A stretch of DNA of 64,000 nt, from positions 21,168,916 to 21,232,915 of the forward strand of contig JAPWDM010000003.1 of assembly GCA_035578155.1 (NCBI GenBank), given 5' to 3'. Shown in pieces: positions 1 through 11,660 of this stretch. The notes under the pieces were generated by a model. It made no database searches. It was not told the DNA's origin and was given only the letters and a program-made list of their open reading frames with translations. The translations under genes were made by a program, and so were the position numbers. Source of the stretch: Brachynemurus nebulosus. Lineage: Eukaryota > Arthropoda > Insecta > Neuroptera > Myrmeleontidae. Every line of letters begins with the position of its first letter. The stretch's first letter is position 1.

Positions 1-458
1 CTTCAATTGTTTTCATTTCGGAGAAATTAAACCAACTAAAACTCGAGAACGTGTTACAATGTCGCGCAGTTTCTGTGTCACATTCACGAGTGCCAATCTG
101 TCTCGTGCAACGCAGTCCTGCTCTGCTCTGCTCTGCGTTTCAATTCGCGTTGTCCCGTTCTACAACAAGAATCACATAAACTGCGCTACCGTGTCTGCGT
201 TAACTGCGTCTCAATGTCCGTCCGGCCTTAGTCTCTGGCCACACATGACTCCACACAATGTCCCCAGAACGAGTGACTTTTCTGAAATACACTACCACAT
301 TGTGCAATGTGTGTAGTGTATATGGTACAGCGCAACACATTAGAGACTCTTCTGAAACACACTGCATACTTTGATAATGTGCTTCCTGTGCTATCTTCCT
401 GTAGTGTACTTTTTTAATTAGTCTCACAGCTTATCGCACACTTGAAAGAGTCGCACTT

Positions 459-622
459 TTAACAATTTCATTGCCAAGCTAAAAATATAGGTTTTATGAG
501 ATGGCCAAATATTTTATGTTAAATAAGTACGTTCTTATAATTGTCACGCGATTTCGCGTGATTAGCCATAAAATAAAGTAGCGATATCACGCGATATCGT
601 GTGATCAGTATGAACGTGTTAA
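459..622. mobile_element. TTAA-flanked MITE, copy 1 (piggyBac-like)
   Basis: The element is bounded by TTAA at 459-462 and 619-622. Its termini are inverted repeats: CAATTTCATTGCC on the left and the complement of TGAACGTG on the right. It is 70-80% like the copy at 21987-22151 by eye. Inside are two near-palindromes built on TCACGCGA/TCGCGTGA. The TTAA target site is typical of piggyBac-type elements; the assignment is inferred from termini only and there is no coding capacity. Confidence 0.8.
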
Positions 623-1359
623 TGTAACTCGCACCTCTGCGACTCAACAATTAACATTGATTATTAATATTTGTTTGTTATATATGTGTTTATGTACCCA
701 AAGTGAAGGGAAATACTGTGTATATGTAACGTAATTTTACGGAAGATTGAAAAGGTTAATATACGTATTATTTTTATCCTTGATACCACTTCATAATTGG
801 AATAAACGATTTCGAAATACCCACATTTTTTTAGTTCAAGTGTAAACTGGTGTTTTCAAGTTCAATATTAAGTATTACTTTTAGAATGAAATAATTAATA
901 TTCTATGAAAAAAAAATAAGATTTTTAAAAATATTGTTTTTTCTTTTATTCAACTAAGTTGTTTTGTAGGTATAGCTAACTAACTTTCACTATTGACGAA
1001 AGGAAAGTCTTCTAACTAATGTCATCTGCTTCCTAAAATAACCAGTATTTTATATTTAAAAATTATACTGCCAACTAGATTTGTGAAGACATTAAAAGTT
1101 TGCTGCCGATTTACTTTTGTCTTCGCTCGGTCGTTTCCACCACAAATTTTCCACTTAGCCACATGCTTAAACTAACCGCCAAAAATATCCATTTCGCTTC
1201 TAGAAGAGATTAGTCCTACGTTCTCATGGATTCAATAACTTGGTGTCGTCCGAAAATTTCGTTCTTTTTAATTGTTCCTTAATATTGGGAAATAGAATAA
1301 AGCCACAAAGTGTAAGATCGCGGCTGTAAGATGTGTCGATTGATTGTTATGGTAAAAAT

Positions 1360-1577
1360 GTTTAAAAAATTCGTTAAGTGCGTGTTTTTGACACGCACTA
1401 AGTAATGCCATCTCAGTGAAAGTGTTAATTTATGATTTTTTGTTAACTCTATAGTTGTTAACTCTACAGCCCTCTTGCGTTTATTCAATATGGATGTACA
1501 ACTCAATAATTATTCAATCACGTGTTCAAAACAATCACACAACGATATTAATACGTCATCTTCGATGACATAAAAAC
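1360..1577. repeat. Dispersed repeat D, copy 1
   Basis: This ~220-bp segment recurs in reverse orientation at about 40623-40866 with high identity. Both copies carry a hairpin GTGCGTGT/ACACGCAC and a TGTCATC-rich end. The - strand reads open for 75 codons (1279-1506), and this open frame is partly preserved in the second copy, so it may be a remnant of a transposon gene. I do not recognise the family. Confidence 0.7.
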
Positions 1578-2236
1578 GCGTTAGGTGCCGCGTTTCGATT
1601 TTTGACGAAGCTCTTGAAGCTTTTTAATGAACTAAGGTAACAATTCTTCTCTGTACCGAATAACTGTTACCATGCATTAACTTTCTGGAATATTACGATT
1701 ATAAATGTCGTAACCTTTTCAAGCTATCGGATGCTTGGTATCACGCATTATGTTTAGATCTTCCAAAATAGAAATGGAACGATATTTTTGATAATTGATT
1801 TAGACACCTAGTTGAAACAATTGGTTTAAATATAAGCTGTGCTTGAAATTATTATGAATACGACAATACAAATTTTCAATCTACACAAATTTTTACAGCC
1901 AAATATCACAATTTTCCATGAAAAATTGTTAAGATACGCCTTATTTAATACGCCTCAGTTCAAAGGAAGAAAAGCGAGAGGTATAATTTTAGTCGGTTTA
2001 CACATGGGTCACTTTGCCGAAATATACTTGACAGAAACAAACAGATTTCACAAAACTTTTAGCCCAGCACAACTACACAACACTTACTAAAATTATCAAA
2101 ACCTAAAACAATAAGTTTTTGAATGTCTCACCTTACCAAAGAATTACTCAAACCTAAGTGTTTCCACCTCTCCTCGTATTTATTTCGAATTTTTTTTATC
2201 ATATTAGACTCTAAAAATATTTTTTTTTATTTTCAG

Positions 2237-2435
2237 TAAAAATGGAATGAGTGGCGAGATCAAAATTAATAATGTACGATCGACTGATTCCAGTGCAAAA
2301 TTATTTAAAAAAGAATCCTGCTACATATTACAAGATGATCAGTTGACGCCATTTTTCACCGTGGAAGAAAGTATGGAAATGGCCTGCGATTTAAAATTGG
2401 GCACAAGTATATCGAGAAAAGCAAAACAGTTAATT
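2237..2435 (+). CDS. Gene A exon: Q-loop region
   Basis: The acceptor is TTTTCAG ending at 2236 and the donor GTAAGT begins at 2436. The exon starts with the last base of a split codon (phase 2) and ends in phase 0. It encodes 66 residues, [12 protein letters not shown] onward, including the Q-loop ([18 protein letters not shown]). It matches the 190-bp exon 28407-28596 of gene B in position and phases. Confidence 0.93.
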
Positions 2436-5400
2436 GTAAGTATGAAGAGCTACTATCGCAAATCAGAATTCTTGGTAATGTGATTTCTAATGACTTTGAG
2501 TTTGATAATGGCGCTTGAGTTAGCGTATGAGTGGTAAAAACTATTCTCAGGATTTTTTTTTTTTTGGATAATCTTGTTTTATACATAACGCTATTTATGA
2601 AAAGTTCATATTGCAACCTGAGCAGGGCTGAATCTTTGCATAAACAAATGACACAAATGGCTAGGGCTCGGTTTTATGAAGGACCCGGTCGAAGTGTCTA
2701 TTTTGAATATTTGCTACAATACTTAAGATTTGTTTTAGTTTTTCACATTATTTATTGTTTATACCTTTTGTATGCTCTATGAATATCTTGTAGAGGTGGG
2801 AAGGGCCCAGTAAGAACAAAATGCCTAGGGTTCAAAAATGAGTTAATCCACTCTGTCAATACTTTTTTAAGCATTAAAGAAATGTTTGAAAGGATTTTTT
2901 TGACTCCGAATAGATTTCTTGTAGCCTGGAATCATTTCCTCCATTAATTGGAATAACATTAGGTAGTGTAATATGAAATGTCGTTTTTCGACCACCTGGC
3001 CGACCATGTAACTCAGATAAACATTGACTTTAAAGTCCATTGACCAGATAAACCTTTTTAAACATAAGAGAAATGATTAAAAACAGTTCTTTAGTTTTTC
3101 AATATAATTCTTGTAACCTTGAATCATTTCGGCTATTGAATGAAGTAACTGTAGGTCATGTACGATGAAATTTCGTTTTCCGATCACTTGATCGAGAGTG
3201 TAAATGAGACAAATGGCTAGGGTCTAGTTTTCTTAAGGGTCCGATCAATCTGCCTATTTTGAATATTTTTGAATCTTTTAGGGACCCTGTAAGAGAAAAA
3301 TGTTTAAGGCCCCGAAGTGGGTTAATCTGTCTCTACACCTGGGATAATCTGGTCAGATTTTTTTAGACCAAAATTGTATACACAAACGAAAAAGAGTATT
3401 CTTGCATTTTTATTTTTTATTTTTATTTTTTTTTTTTAAATTTATAAATTTTGAAAATAGCAATTTTTTTACGAAAGTAGACATTTATTGTTAGAATATA
3501 AATATCTAATTCAACAATTTTATTGTTTTTATTTGGTTCATTAAAATTATTAAAATTAATAATAATTTTATTAATTTTTATAATGATAAATTAATTTATA
3601 TTGATTGATTAAAAAAATATATAAATAAATAAATAAATAAAGTATGAAAGATTAAATATTAAATAACTGTTTTATAATAATAATAATTTAATAATATTGA
3701 AGAATGTATTGAAGTAACCTTGAAACTGACATTCATTCTTTCCAATTTATTCTTTCAAAGAAATTATAAAAAATTTTTATTTATTGATATTTTAAAGAGT
3801 GGGAAAAGACATTTGAGAAAGTAAATAAGGGAAATGGGGTATCTGTTTTTATTGAAAAAAAAAGAAATGATGTAACCGATTTTATTTTGTAATAAATGAG
3901 AAGAATTTTTTTTTTTGCTTTCTTAAAATCATTGGCACTTTAAAAAGTTTGCTGCTGTGGAAAGTTCCTCTGCTGCTCCTCTTCGATTTTGTTTAGTCTT
4001 AATTAGATATGTTATTATCAATATCTAGAAAACCCATATTCATTATCTTATTTGACAAATTAGATAAAAAATAAAGGAGGGGATGTTAACACTCCCTGAC
4101 TGCGGACTCTCCAGGTAAAAAATTTTGTCTTATAGATTTTGATAAATAACACATGCAGGCAGAGGCGTAACTACAATGGCACAAGTAGAGCAGTCGTTCC
4201 AAGGCGCATGACAAAAAAGAGCGCAACAGGGAACAGTATGGACCCAAAAAGGGAAAGTAAATTTTTGTTGAGAAGTGACCTTTTGTAGTTTTCAGTTCTT
4301 TTGGTCGGTTTATTACCTTAGAAGTTTTAAATGACGGTGTTTATTTTGCTCGTCAGTTACAATTTTGGAAAGGAGGAAGGCGCTTAAGTCAAAATTGCTC
4401 TAGGCGCAAAATTTGTAGTTACGCCTCTGTATCCAGAAATACGCAAAATCGGATAGGAACAGCAGAATGATTTTCTTTATGAGACTGGTGTCAAAAAACA
4501 TAATAGATTGTTTTTATAATATGAAATAAACGCGTATTTCGGTTTATTTAGTTGTTTGTAATGTTTTAAACTTGATTTTATTTTTTTAAATTGAATTTAC
4601 TTTCCATCTAATTCGAATCAAAAGTGATGTCATAGGTAAAGTTTTGATTTTGATTGATTGCTTTTTTGATTAACTACTTTCTATTATACAAGAGCACAAT
4701 TTTCAATTTTTTTATGTTATCTTTGTATTTATCTTAATTTTTATAAACTGTGTAAATATCTGACGGGATAAAGTGTGTAAATTTCTGACGGGAATTTTTT
4801 GAAATGAATTTTAATTTATAATATCATATTTATTAAAATTTCAAAATTTTAATAAATATGTAAATAAAATAGACGATCTAAAGGCTAGCAAAATAAGCTA
4901 AAAGCAATCAATCACAAATTGGAGATTAACTCTTTCTTTGACCACAGAACTTTTGTTATTGGCAAGCATTTGTTTGAAATTAATCGTTTGCTCTCGTTGG
5001 ACGATAATTTAGTTGAAATTGGCTAAAGTCAACAATTATTATTGACCAACTAAATTATTTTTGTATTGATCATAATTGACTTGCTATAGTCTATAATGGG
5101 TTGTCGACTTTTTAATGGAATCGTTATATATGCGGGTACTCAACTCACAATTTCAACCACCAATTTAAAAAATAACTATAGTATTAGCTTTAATATTTGT
5201 ATTGTACACCTTTGCACATTATTAACAGAAGGAAAGGATCGCAAAAGGACTTTTACCTCGGCAAAAAGAAACAATCACATTACTGTTAAAAAACTATATC
5301 ATGACTTCGTTCGAACTTTCCATATTTTTAGCTGAAAGGATGTCATAGTTGCGGTCATAATTTTAAATACAAGGCGACCGAAGCTGCCGATATCAAGATC

Positions 5401-8400
5401 TTTCTTTTAAAAAAATTTTCTTTTGTTTTCAGATTGATGATATCCTAGACACATTGTCCTTAATGTCGTGTCGCAAAACACGTTGTGATCAATTATCCGG
5501 TGGCCAGAAAAAACGATTATCCATAGCACTGGAATTAGTAGATAATCCACCAATCATGTTTTTAGATGAACCAACTACGTACGTAAATCTGTCTTGTCTT
5601 ACGATATTCTTGATGATAAACTTCCTTTAAAAACTAGATTGTGTCATTTAATTGACTGATACTTTTTCTTTTAGTGGCTTGGACAGTTCTTCGTCATTAC
5701 AGTGTGTGGCGTTACTAAAAGCGTTAGCTCGTGGAGGTCGTACAATTATCTGCACAATACATCAGCCAAGTGCAAGTATCTATGAACAATTCGATCAAGT
5801 ATACGTCATGAATCAAGGTTATTGCGTATATCAAGGAACCAGTTTAAATACAGTTCCATATTTACAATCGTACGGATTTAGTTGTCCTCAGTATCATAAT
5901 CCAGCCGACTATTGTAAGTACGAGAAAAAAAATGTAAATTTGCTTACACATAAAAAAAAAATTTAAAAAAAAAAAAATAGACTAGTATCAAATTGGACAA
6001 AAAAGGGCTTTTCTTCTGCTTTTTTATACAAACTTTGACTTAAATGTTTTAAAATGAAATGGTGCAAGTAGGAATTGTATATCTTGACGATGCCTACAAA
6101 GAAGTCTGCAATAGTTTTACGGAGAGATCGTAATATTTGTAATAAAATAGGAATTTAGTATAGGCGACCTTTTAGTTGCGTAAAAATATTATATAACGTG
6201 GGGAATAACCCAGGGGTCAAAGTAGTATGTCTACCAAACTGTGCCCGCTGTCGCCAGCGAGTGACGTAGACATAGCATACATACAACCAAAACACATGAT
6301 GTATGGATACGAATATGTTTTAGTATGGTATGTTGATGATGACTACCCAGCTCGCATACACATAGTATATGCTATGACGGCCACCTTCTGTGACAATCAA
6401 CCAACAATTAAAAATAAATTTATTATTTTAAAAAAGATATCCCTTTATTTTGAGAATTTTTTTGTTCAATAGAGTTGTTACACTTAAATACGACACACTT
6501 CATATTTTTTCCTGGTTAAATTTCACGAGCAAATTAAAAAAAAACATGATATTCATTACGACGTGAACACCACGACGGACAGTAACAGACTAAATCAGTA
6601 GTGGTGTAAATGCAACTTAATGCAATTTACGAGCGACAGATTTGTATATGTAGATTGCTTCTATATTGTTCTGTGGGAATAACATACGAGAGCAAAGCTA
6701 GAGGGAAAGATATACTCATAGAGCAACTAGAGAGAAAATACATATTTTTATACTACTGGAACCTGTGTAACCACTTGAGATAGAAAATATGTTGTATACG
6801 TGCACGGTGTTTACTTTGTATTTGTGCGGTAAACTCTGTTTGTGTGAGTGGTGATAGCCGTCACGTGACCTTTGGTTCACATACATGTATGTGATGTGTG
6901 TGATACCACAACGCTACTTGTGTCGGTTCAACAATCAAATTTATTGTTGTTTGACTGACTTACACTGAGCGACGGGTAGTGAGCAACTGACACCTAAGCA
7001 GCCTAAGATGCACCTACTTCCACATAAGTGATTGCAGAAAAGAGACAGTTATATTCCTTCTATTTGTTCTGTCGATATACTTATAAAATTCATCTTTCAT
7101 AGTTACATACATGTATCGATGATTGCATAAAAATGATCAATGATGAATCAAAATTTTTGCATTTATATTTATATATCAAATAAGAAGTTCATTGGAATTT
7201 ATTCTTTATTTTATTAATTTGCAGATAAGCACACAATTTTATTCGATTTAAAATACGATCTATGCTTCAAGACTCTTCCTTAAAACAATTTTATTAACAA
7301 TGAAAATTTTGGTGCTTGAAATTTTTACTCATAATAAAGATTAAATTTCTATCATTTAATTTTATAGCTTGAAAACGATTGATTGTGAGTCAAATTGTGG
7401 ACGTTAGAAAGATTGTTTCTTTGTTAAACATACTTCTTGATTAGCAGTTTTAAGGTTAATTCTGCTTGAAAATGCGACTCATATTTTCGAACTTATAAAT
7501 AATGGATCTTTTAACCAAAATTAAATTTGTGTTTATTTTCAAAACTAAAAATAATTTACTATTCCGAACTTTAATGAAATTAATTTTTTTTAAATTTTTT
7601 CTATTCTAGTGTTAGAAATTGCAAATGGTGATTATGGTGATTTTCTCGACGTAATGGTTAAAGGTGCAAATACAAAAGAATGGTTAAAAAATAAAACATC
7701 TGATAAAGTGAAACCACCACTTATAAGTCGACTTAGTACAAAATACAGTATGTTTGATATATCAAATGAAAATAAATCGATGGTATTAATATCACCCCCT
7801 TCAGATTTTAGTCAATTTTTCGTGCTCTATTGTCGTAGCTTATTACATTTATACAGAGATTGGGTATGGATGTCATTTTAAACATGACACACAGTGGATC
7901 GGCATTATAGTTTTAGGGACATTTGAATTTTTGGATTATGAAATTTTTCGAATTTTGAACCATACTAAAGGTTGTCTTGTAGAATTAATTTCCTAAATCT
8001 CCCATTTAACCTTCTCTGATGGAATGAAACAGAAAACGTTGAATTTCTCCTAAACGCTTAAAGATTCCGTTTTGAAACTGACGTTACGTAATCATTGCGT
8101 TGTTTCCTAATATGACTGAGCACTTGTTGTGCTCAGTCAAAGTTGCAATTTATCTGACAAAAAGAGGGAAAAAATTAAATAAATAATAAAGAAGTTTTTA
8201 AACAAAGATTTTTATTTTTTATGGTGATACTTGATAAAAATTATATAAAATAGCATTAAACAGTAATCTGTAAAATAATAAAGTGGTAACGGGTGATTGT
8301 ACGGTAACTGCCATGTTTCGACGATGTGCAGGCCCGAATTGTACCCCCGGAGCCCGGGTCGGAAAAGGGAGCCCAGAGTAATTTGTTGGGGACTCGGGCA

Positions 8401-11400
8401 AAGGAAAAAAGAATAGTTTTCTTTCATTTTTGTAATTTGTTGGTAAATTTTGTTTGTCTTCGGGGCTTGTTATTTCTTTTCACGGCCCTAATTATATAGA
8501 CTCCAAAACAACATTTTTGCGTCTTTTTCTTATTACACGGCCTGCGAAATTTGACTTTTTTCCCCCTTCCAATAATTATATTTTTCTTTTTAAATTTCTA
8601 GGTATGTTAAATTAAAATACAGCTCTGTTTTTTTTCTAGCACATCGAGATTTATTTTTATTGATGATATGCATATTTTAAAATTTTTTAACAATTATTAT
8701 GAAAATATAAAAATTAAATTTTTACTCAAAAAACCAATAGTATTAGTTGACAAAAATGCTAAAGAAACTAAGTTAATTAAAAATACTTATAATATTTTTC
8801 CTTACTTTCTTCAAAACTCCTGTTCAAGCTTCTTCTCTTATGCTTTCTATCCGGTTCATCTCTCTTCAACATCCCACAGTAGTCTGTCATCATGTTTGCG
8901 TCCCACCTTCCTTGGTATCTGCTCTCCATGACCTTTATATCTTGGTGGAAGCCCTCGCCTTGTTCTTCACCAAAATTCTCAGGAAAGAAGTCAATATGAG
9001 ATTGCAGAAAATGTAACTTTACACTCATATTACAACCCAGGTTATGGAAATTGCTGAGCATATTATTTGCTATATTTTTATAATCTGGGCTGTTTGTTTC
9101 CTAAAAAAAGTCTCACTACCTCTTTAAATGAATAGAAAAAAATAAATTACCCTCAATAATGAGCTCATTAGCCGATGATCTTAAAATTCACCTTTTTTCC
9201 CAAAATAAAGATATGTCACTTAGTTAATTAGGTTTCATTTAATAAACCATTGATGAGATTGTGTTCCTAAAAGCCAATTACAACTATTTAATGACTTTTA
9301 TTAGATTGGAAATAAATAAAAATGCTTAATCTATTCTTGACTTGGTCGACCTAGGTAATTTTAGTCAAAAATTTTAATACATTATATCTAAAAATTCTGA
9401 CGTGCTAGAATTTTTTGAATATTTTTTCCGTAATCAGCGCCCTAAAATCTATCAAAGTCAGTTATCAAATCTTAAATGGGGAAACCATCGCAGGCCTGTG
9501 TTATCAAATATAAGTTTTAATATTTGTCTAACCTATTTTATGTAGTATTTATTAAGCAACTATTCCAAAGAATGAAAATCTGCTTAAAAACACCGTAATT
9601 TTTTTAGACAAAGCTGCAACATTAATTGCGTGTTGAGAAAGTCTAATATTAAGAGACAAAACAATGATTCCATAGTATCCACTTTCAAAATAATATTCCT
9701 AAACGTTTAGTGGAAATTCAATTTTTTGTTTCATACCGTCAGAGGAGAAGGTTAAGTACAAGGTTTAGGAAAAGAAATACTATGACAACTTTTAATGAAT
9801 TTGTGAATAAAAGAAAAAAGTGAAAAGAGGAAAAAATTCAAAGCTCGCTAAAATTACAATTTCGATTCATTGTACGACACAAACAAAAGAAAGGTTTTTG
9901 GCTAACAATTTTACGAATTTTTTAGACAGTAACACATTTAAAATTATTAATGCACTTTCTGGTTGGAGTTTTTATTGGATTATTCTATTTTCGATTTGGA
10001 AATGATGGATCAAAAACATTCAGTAATGTGGGATTCTTAATCGTTTCTTTAGTTTATTTATCTTATACATCAATGATGCCAGCTGTATTAAAATGTAAGT
10101 ATCTACTGTAAGTAGAAGCATATTTGGTAGCCCATTTGGGTTAATTTATTTTTATAATATTTTTCATGATGATAAATTCATTTTAGTTCCACTAGAACTG
10201 CCGATTCTTAGGAAAGAAAGGTTTAATAATTGGTACAAACTGAAGACGTATTATATTGCTTTCATGGTAGCAGATCTTCCAGTACAGGTAAATAGTTTTT
10301 GCAAAGAGGTCAGCGGGTCTATTTTAAAACACAGACCGTTTATTACTAATTTTCATTTCTAATTTTCAGTTACTCTTTACAATAGTGTACACGTCTGTAG
10401 CATATTACATGAGCAACCAACCGCTTGAGTGGACTAGGTTTTTCATGTTTTTAGGGATGTGTGTGCTAATCACATTAACATCACAAAGTTTTGGACTCTT
10501 CCTTGGAACCACTGTCAATCCAGTTGTAAGTAACTTACTTTAATTGGGTTTTTCAAGCAAAAATGTTTTTTGTCATAAATGGAAATATCATATACATTTT
10601 ATAAGAAAACTCTTTTTATTATTATTTTTTACGCAATATTTAAAAAGTTATATCAAATTTAAAAAAATTTAAACCTAATACCCCTAACACGCTGATAGTC
10701 CCCGAGCGCCTATGTGATGTCATAATGTTTATACTGGTTGAATACATATATACATTAGTATCTTATTATTTTGAATTATTGTTACTATGGAATTATTGCT
10801 TGCTATAAACATTTTTGTACTGAATAGCTTATTGAAAATGCCTTAATTAGAAGATTTATTGAGTTTCTTTTGTACCATTATATGGTAATAATACACAAAT
10901 GTTAGATATTCTGTGACCCTAAAAAATGTCCATTAATATTGTCAGAATTAAGCTTTATAAATCCGTTGTCAAACATTGCTAATTAATTTAATAACCAATA
11001 TTTTTTTGTACCAAATTTTAATAATTTCGACAATATGTACGAACTGTCATTAATATATTGACGCCACAGACATTGCGATCCTTTGTGGTGCTGTATATAA
11101 TCAAATTTTTTTTTAAAATTTTATTAAAAAACAATTGTAAAATTTACTTAATTTTTCACAAATTTTATAATTTCCCTTTTCTATTTCAGAATGGTACATT
11201 CTTTGGTGCCGTTTTTACAGCCATCATGGTACTTTTTGCCGGTTTTTTGGTACTTTTCACTCACATGCCAAATTATATGTATTGGATATCATATTTAACA
11301 TATTTACGGTATGCTTATGAAGGATTGGTATTGGCCGTCTACGGATATGATCGTATGGACTTAATTTGTCCTGACGATGTGACGTATTGCCATTATCGTT

Positions 11401-11537
11401 ATCCGAGCGTCTTGCTGCGTGAGATGAGTATGGATACGGATCGATATTGGTTCAATTTTTCGATTTTGTTTCTTAATTTATTATTGCTGCGAGTTGTAGC
11501 CTATTTTACATTACGACGAAAACTTTGTACCTTATAG
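2237..11537 (+). CDS. ABCG-family half-transporter, gene A (5'-partial)
   Basis: This is an ATP-binding cassette half-transporter of the White/ABCG1-4 group, a membrane protein expected to dimerise and export lipids, sterols or other hydrophobic molecules; the substrate cannot be read from sequence. CDS = join(2237..2435, 5433..5578, 5675..5913, 7610..7863, 9926..10094, 10187..10287, 10370..10525, 11190..11537): 536 codons plus TAG. All junctions are GT/AG and in phase. Fragment residues: Q-loop region YILQDDQL near 30-40; signature LSGGQ 87-91; Walker B FLDE near 109-112; switch His in TIHQP near 144; then a six-helix ABCG membrane domain from about 280 to the C terminus, with the usual YCHY motif in the last extracellular loop. 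The Walker A exon is absent, so the gene must begin left of the window. It lies tail to tail with gene B. A polyadenylation hexamer AATAAA lies at 11655-11660. Confidence 0.95.
2640..3330. repeat. Degenerate tandem repeat block
   Basis: A segment beginning ACAAATGGCTAGGG near 2653 recurs near 3209. Another, containing CTTGTARCCTKGAATCATTTC, occurs near 2918 and again near 3109. The repeats have diverged by roughly a quarter. No coding content and no recognised family. Confidence 0.6.
4160..4429. mobile_element. hAT-type MITE with TIR CAGAGGCGTAACTAC
   Basis: Terminal inverted repeats are CAGAGGCGTAACTACAA at the left and TTGTAGTTACGCCTCTG at the right. The element is about 270 bp and non-coding. 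TIRs beginning CAGAGG suit hAT-superfamily MITEs. The flanking 8 bp (CATGCAGG and TATCCAGA) match at only part of the positions, so the TSD has decayed or my assignment of it is wrong. Confidence 0.7.
5433..5578 (+). CDS. Gene A exon: ABC signature and Walker B
   Basis: This 146-bp exon encodes the signature [16 protein letters not shown], then Walker B and D-loop start (FLDEPT). It begins in phase 0 after TTTTCAG and ends two bases into a codon at the GTACGT donor. The last threonine codon (AC|T) is completed by the next exon. Gene B has an exon of exactly 146 bp with the same phases (21327-21472). Confidence 0.96.
5675..5913 (+). CDS. Gene A exon: D-loop and switch histidine
   Basis: This 239-bp exon encodes [10 protein letters not shown], then the H-loop [15 protein letters not shown], and ends at NPADY plus one base before a GTAAGT donor. 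Gene B encodes the same stretch in two exons of 124 and 115 bp (sum 239), split after FDQ. Gene A therefore lacks an intron here. Confidence 0.95.
5914..7609 (+). other. Gene A intron (1,696 bp)
   Basis: The intron has GT/AG borders and contains one complete hAT-like MITE (6717-7073). The open frame at 6227-6472 shows no recognised motif, and a small higher-GC patch near 6200-6300 is unexplained. No exon is seen. Confidence 0.85.
6717..7073. mobile_element. hAT-like MITE family M1, copy 1
   Basis: The element is 357 bp, flanked by a perfect 8-bp duplication GATATACT (6709-6716 and 7074-7081). It begins CATAGAGCAACTAGAG; the right end is an imperfect inverted repeat of this. A second copy, at roughly 85-90% identity by eye, lies at 56790-57147 with its own, different 8-bp duplication. 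The 8-bp TSD and short TIRs suit hAT (P-type elements also make 8-bp TSDs). No coding capacity. Confidence 0.88.
7610..7863 (+). CDS. Gene A exon: linker between NBD and membrane domain
   Basis: This 254-bp exon starts after TTCTAG in phase 1 and ends in phase 0 at RDW before a GTATGG donor. It encodes [17 protein letters not shown], a variable linker, and the conserved start of the membrane domain ([19 protein letters not shown]). Together with the next exon it corresponds to one 411-bp exon in gene B. Confidence 0.92.
7864..9925 (+). other. Gene A-specific intron (2,062 bp)
   Basis: Gene B has no intron at this position. The intron carries an antisense transposon-derived coding fragment (8777-9061) and a GC-rich patch near 8330-8400. 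No exon of gene A is seen here. Confidence 0.85.
8777..9061 (-). pseudogene. Transposon-derived coding fragment, antisense in gene A intron
   Basis: An open frame of 94 codons contains [20 protein letters not shown], then [19 protein letters not shown] and DYCGMLKRD. This is the C-terminal signature of a multicopy protein family I recall from many arthropod genomes, usually annotated as uncharacterised and probably of transposon origin (usual form HFLHSHLDFFPENLG...GERFHQDI...DYCW.LKRD). It is only a fragment: no upstream domains lie beside it and the tryptophan after DYC is glycine. The family is recalled from memory and was not searched. Confidence 0.6.
9926..10094 (+). CDS. Gene A exon: first membrane helices
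   Basis: This 169-bp exon starts in phase 0 after TTTTTTAG and ends one base into a codon at GTAAGT. It encodes [20 protein letters not shown] and a second helix ([20 protein letters not shown]). These correspond to TM1 and TM2 of an ABCG membrane domain. Confidence 0.93.
10187..10287 (+). CDS. Gene A exon: intracellular loop before TM3
   Basis: This 101-bp exon encodes the conserved ABCG loop [17 protein letters not shown] and MVADLPVQ. Gene B has a 101-bp counterpart at 15029-15129 with identical phases. Confidence 0.95.
10370..10525 (+). CDS. Gene A exon: TM3-TM4
   Basis: This 156-bp, phase-0 exon encodes [20 protein letters not shown] through [11 protein letters not shown]. It ends at a GTAAGT donor. 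Gene B has a 156-bp counterpart at 14796-14951. Confidence 0.95.
10526..11189 (+). other. Gene A last intron (664 bp)
   Basis: AT-rich intron with GT/AG borders. I see no repeat or gene in it. Confidence 0.85.
11190..11537 (+). CDS. Gene A last exon: TM5-TM6 and stop
   Basis: The exon starts after TATTTCAG with [19 protein letters not shown]. It then encodes the conserved [15 protein letters not shown], the extracellular cysteines ([12 protein letters not shown]) and the terminal helix, ending RRKLCTL and TAG at 11535-11537. The C terminus is 17 residues shorter than in gene B. Confidence 0.95.
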   Translation, partial: NGTFFGAVFTAIMVLFAGFLVLFTHMPNYMYWISYLTYLRYAYEGLVLAVYGYDRMDLICPDDVTYCHYRYPSVLLREMSMDTDRYWFNFSILFLNLLLLRVVAYFTLRRKLCTL

Positions 11538-11654
11538 TGTAATACTTTGTAGTTTATAGTAACAGAAAAAATTGTGATATAGTTTAATTAGTCGACTTAA
11601 TTTTTACTTAATTTCTGATAGATTTTACTTAATTACGAAATAATATTTTTTTTT

Positions 11655-11660
11655 AATAAA
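11655..11660 (+). promoter_or_regulatory. Polyadenylation hexamer of gene A
   Basis: AATAAA occurs about 120 bases after the gene A stop codon, the first canonical hexamer downstream. Further hexamers occur near 11840-11870. Confidence 0.55.

Larger units (their letters stand above)
1..2236. other. Upstream intron of ABCG gene A (no secure exon)
   Basis: No convincing exon is visible here. The next exon of gene A starts at 2237 in mid-codon, so this stretch should be intron, with the Walker A exon further left. I looked for a GxxGxGK(S/T) codon pattern on the + strand and found none. Short open frames near 59-316 and 1839-2090 lack recognisable motifs or codon-like composition. The stretch holds a TTAA-flanked MITE (459-622) and a dispersed repeat (about 1360-1577) that recurs inverted near 40.6-40.9 kb. 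Confidence 0.6.
2436..5432 (+). other. Gene A intron (2,997 bp)
   Basis: The intron has GT/AG borders. It contains a degenerate tandem repeat block at 2640-3330, AT-rich filler at 3350-3960, a hAT-type MITE at 4160-4429 and a short duplication at 4749-4792 (two copies of GTGTAAATNTCTGACGGGA). No coding exon is seen in it. Confidence 0.85.

Noticed and set aside
59..316. 85-codon + strand frame and an overlapping - strand frame at the left edge
   Set aside because: Cys/Ser-rich without a known motif and open on both strands, as expected of GC-richer repeat sequence.
1..2236. Walker A exon of gene A
   Set aside because: No [12 protein letters not shown] codon run found on the + strand, so it must lie outside the window.
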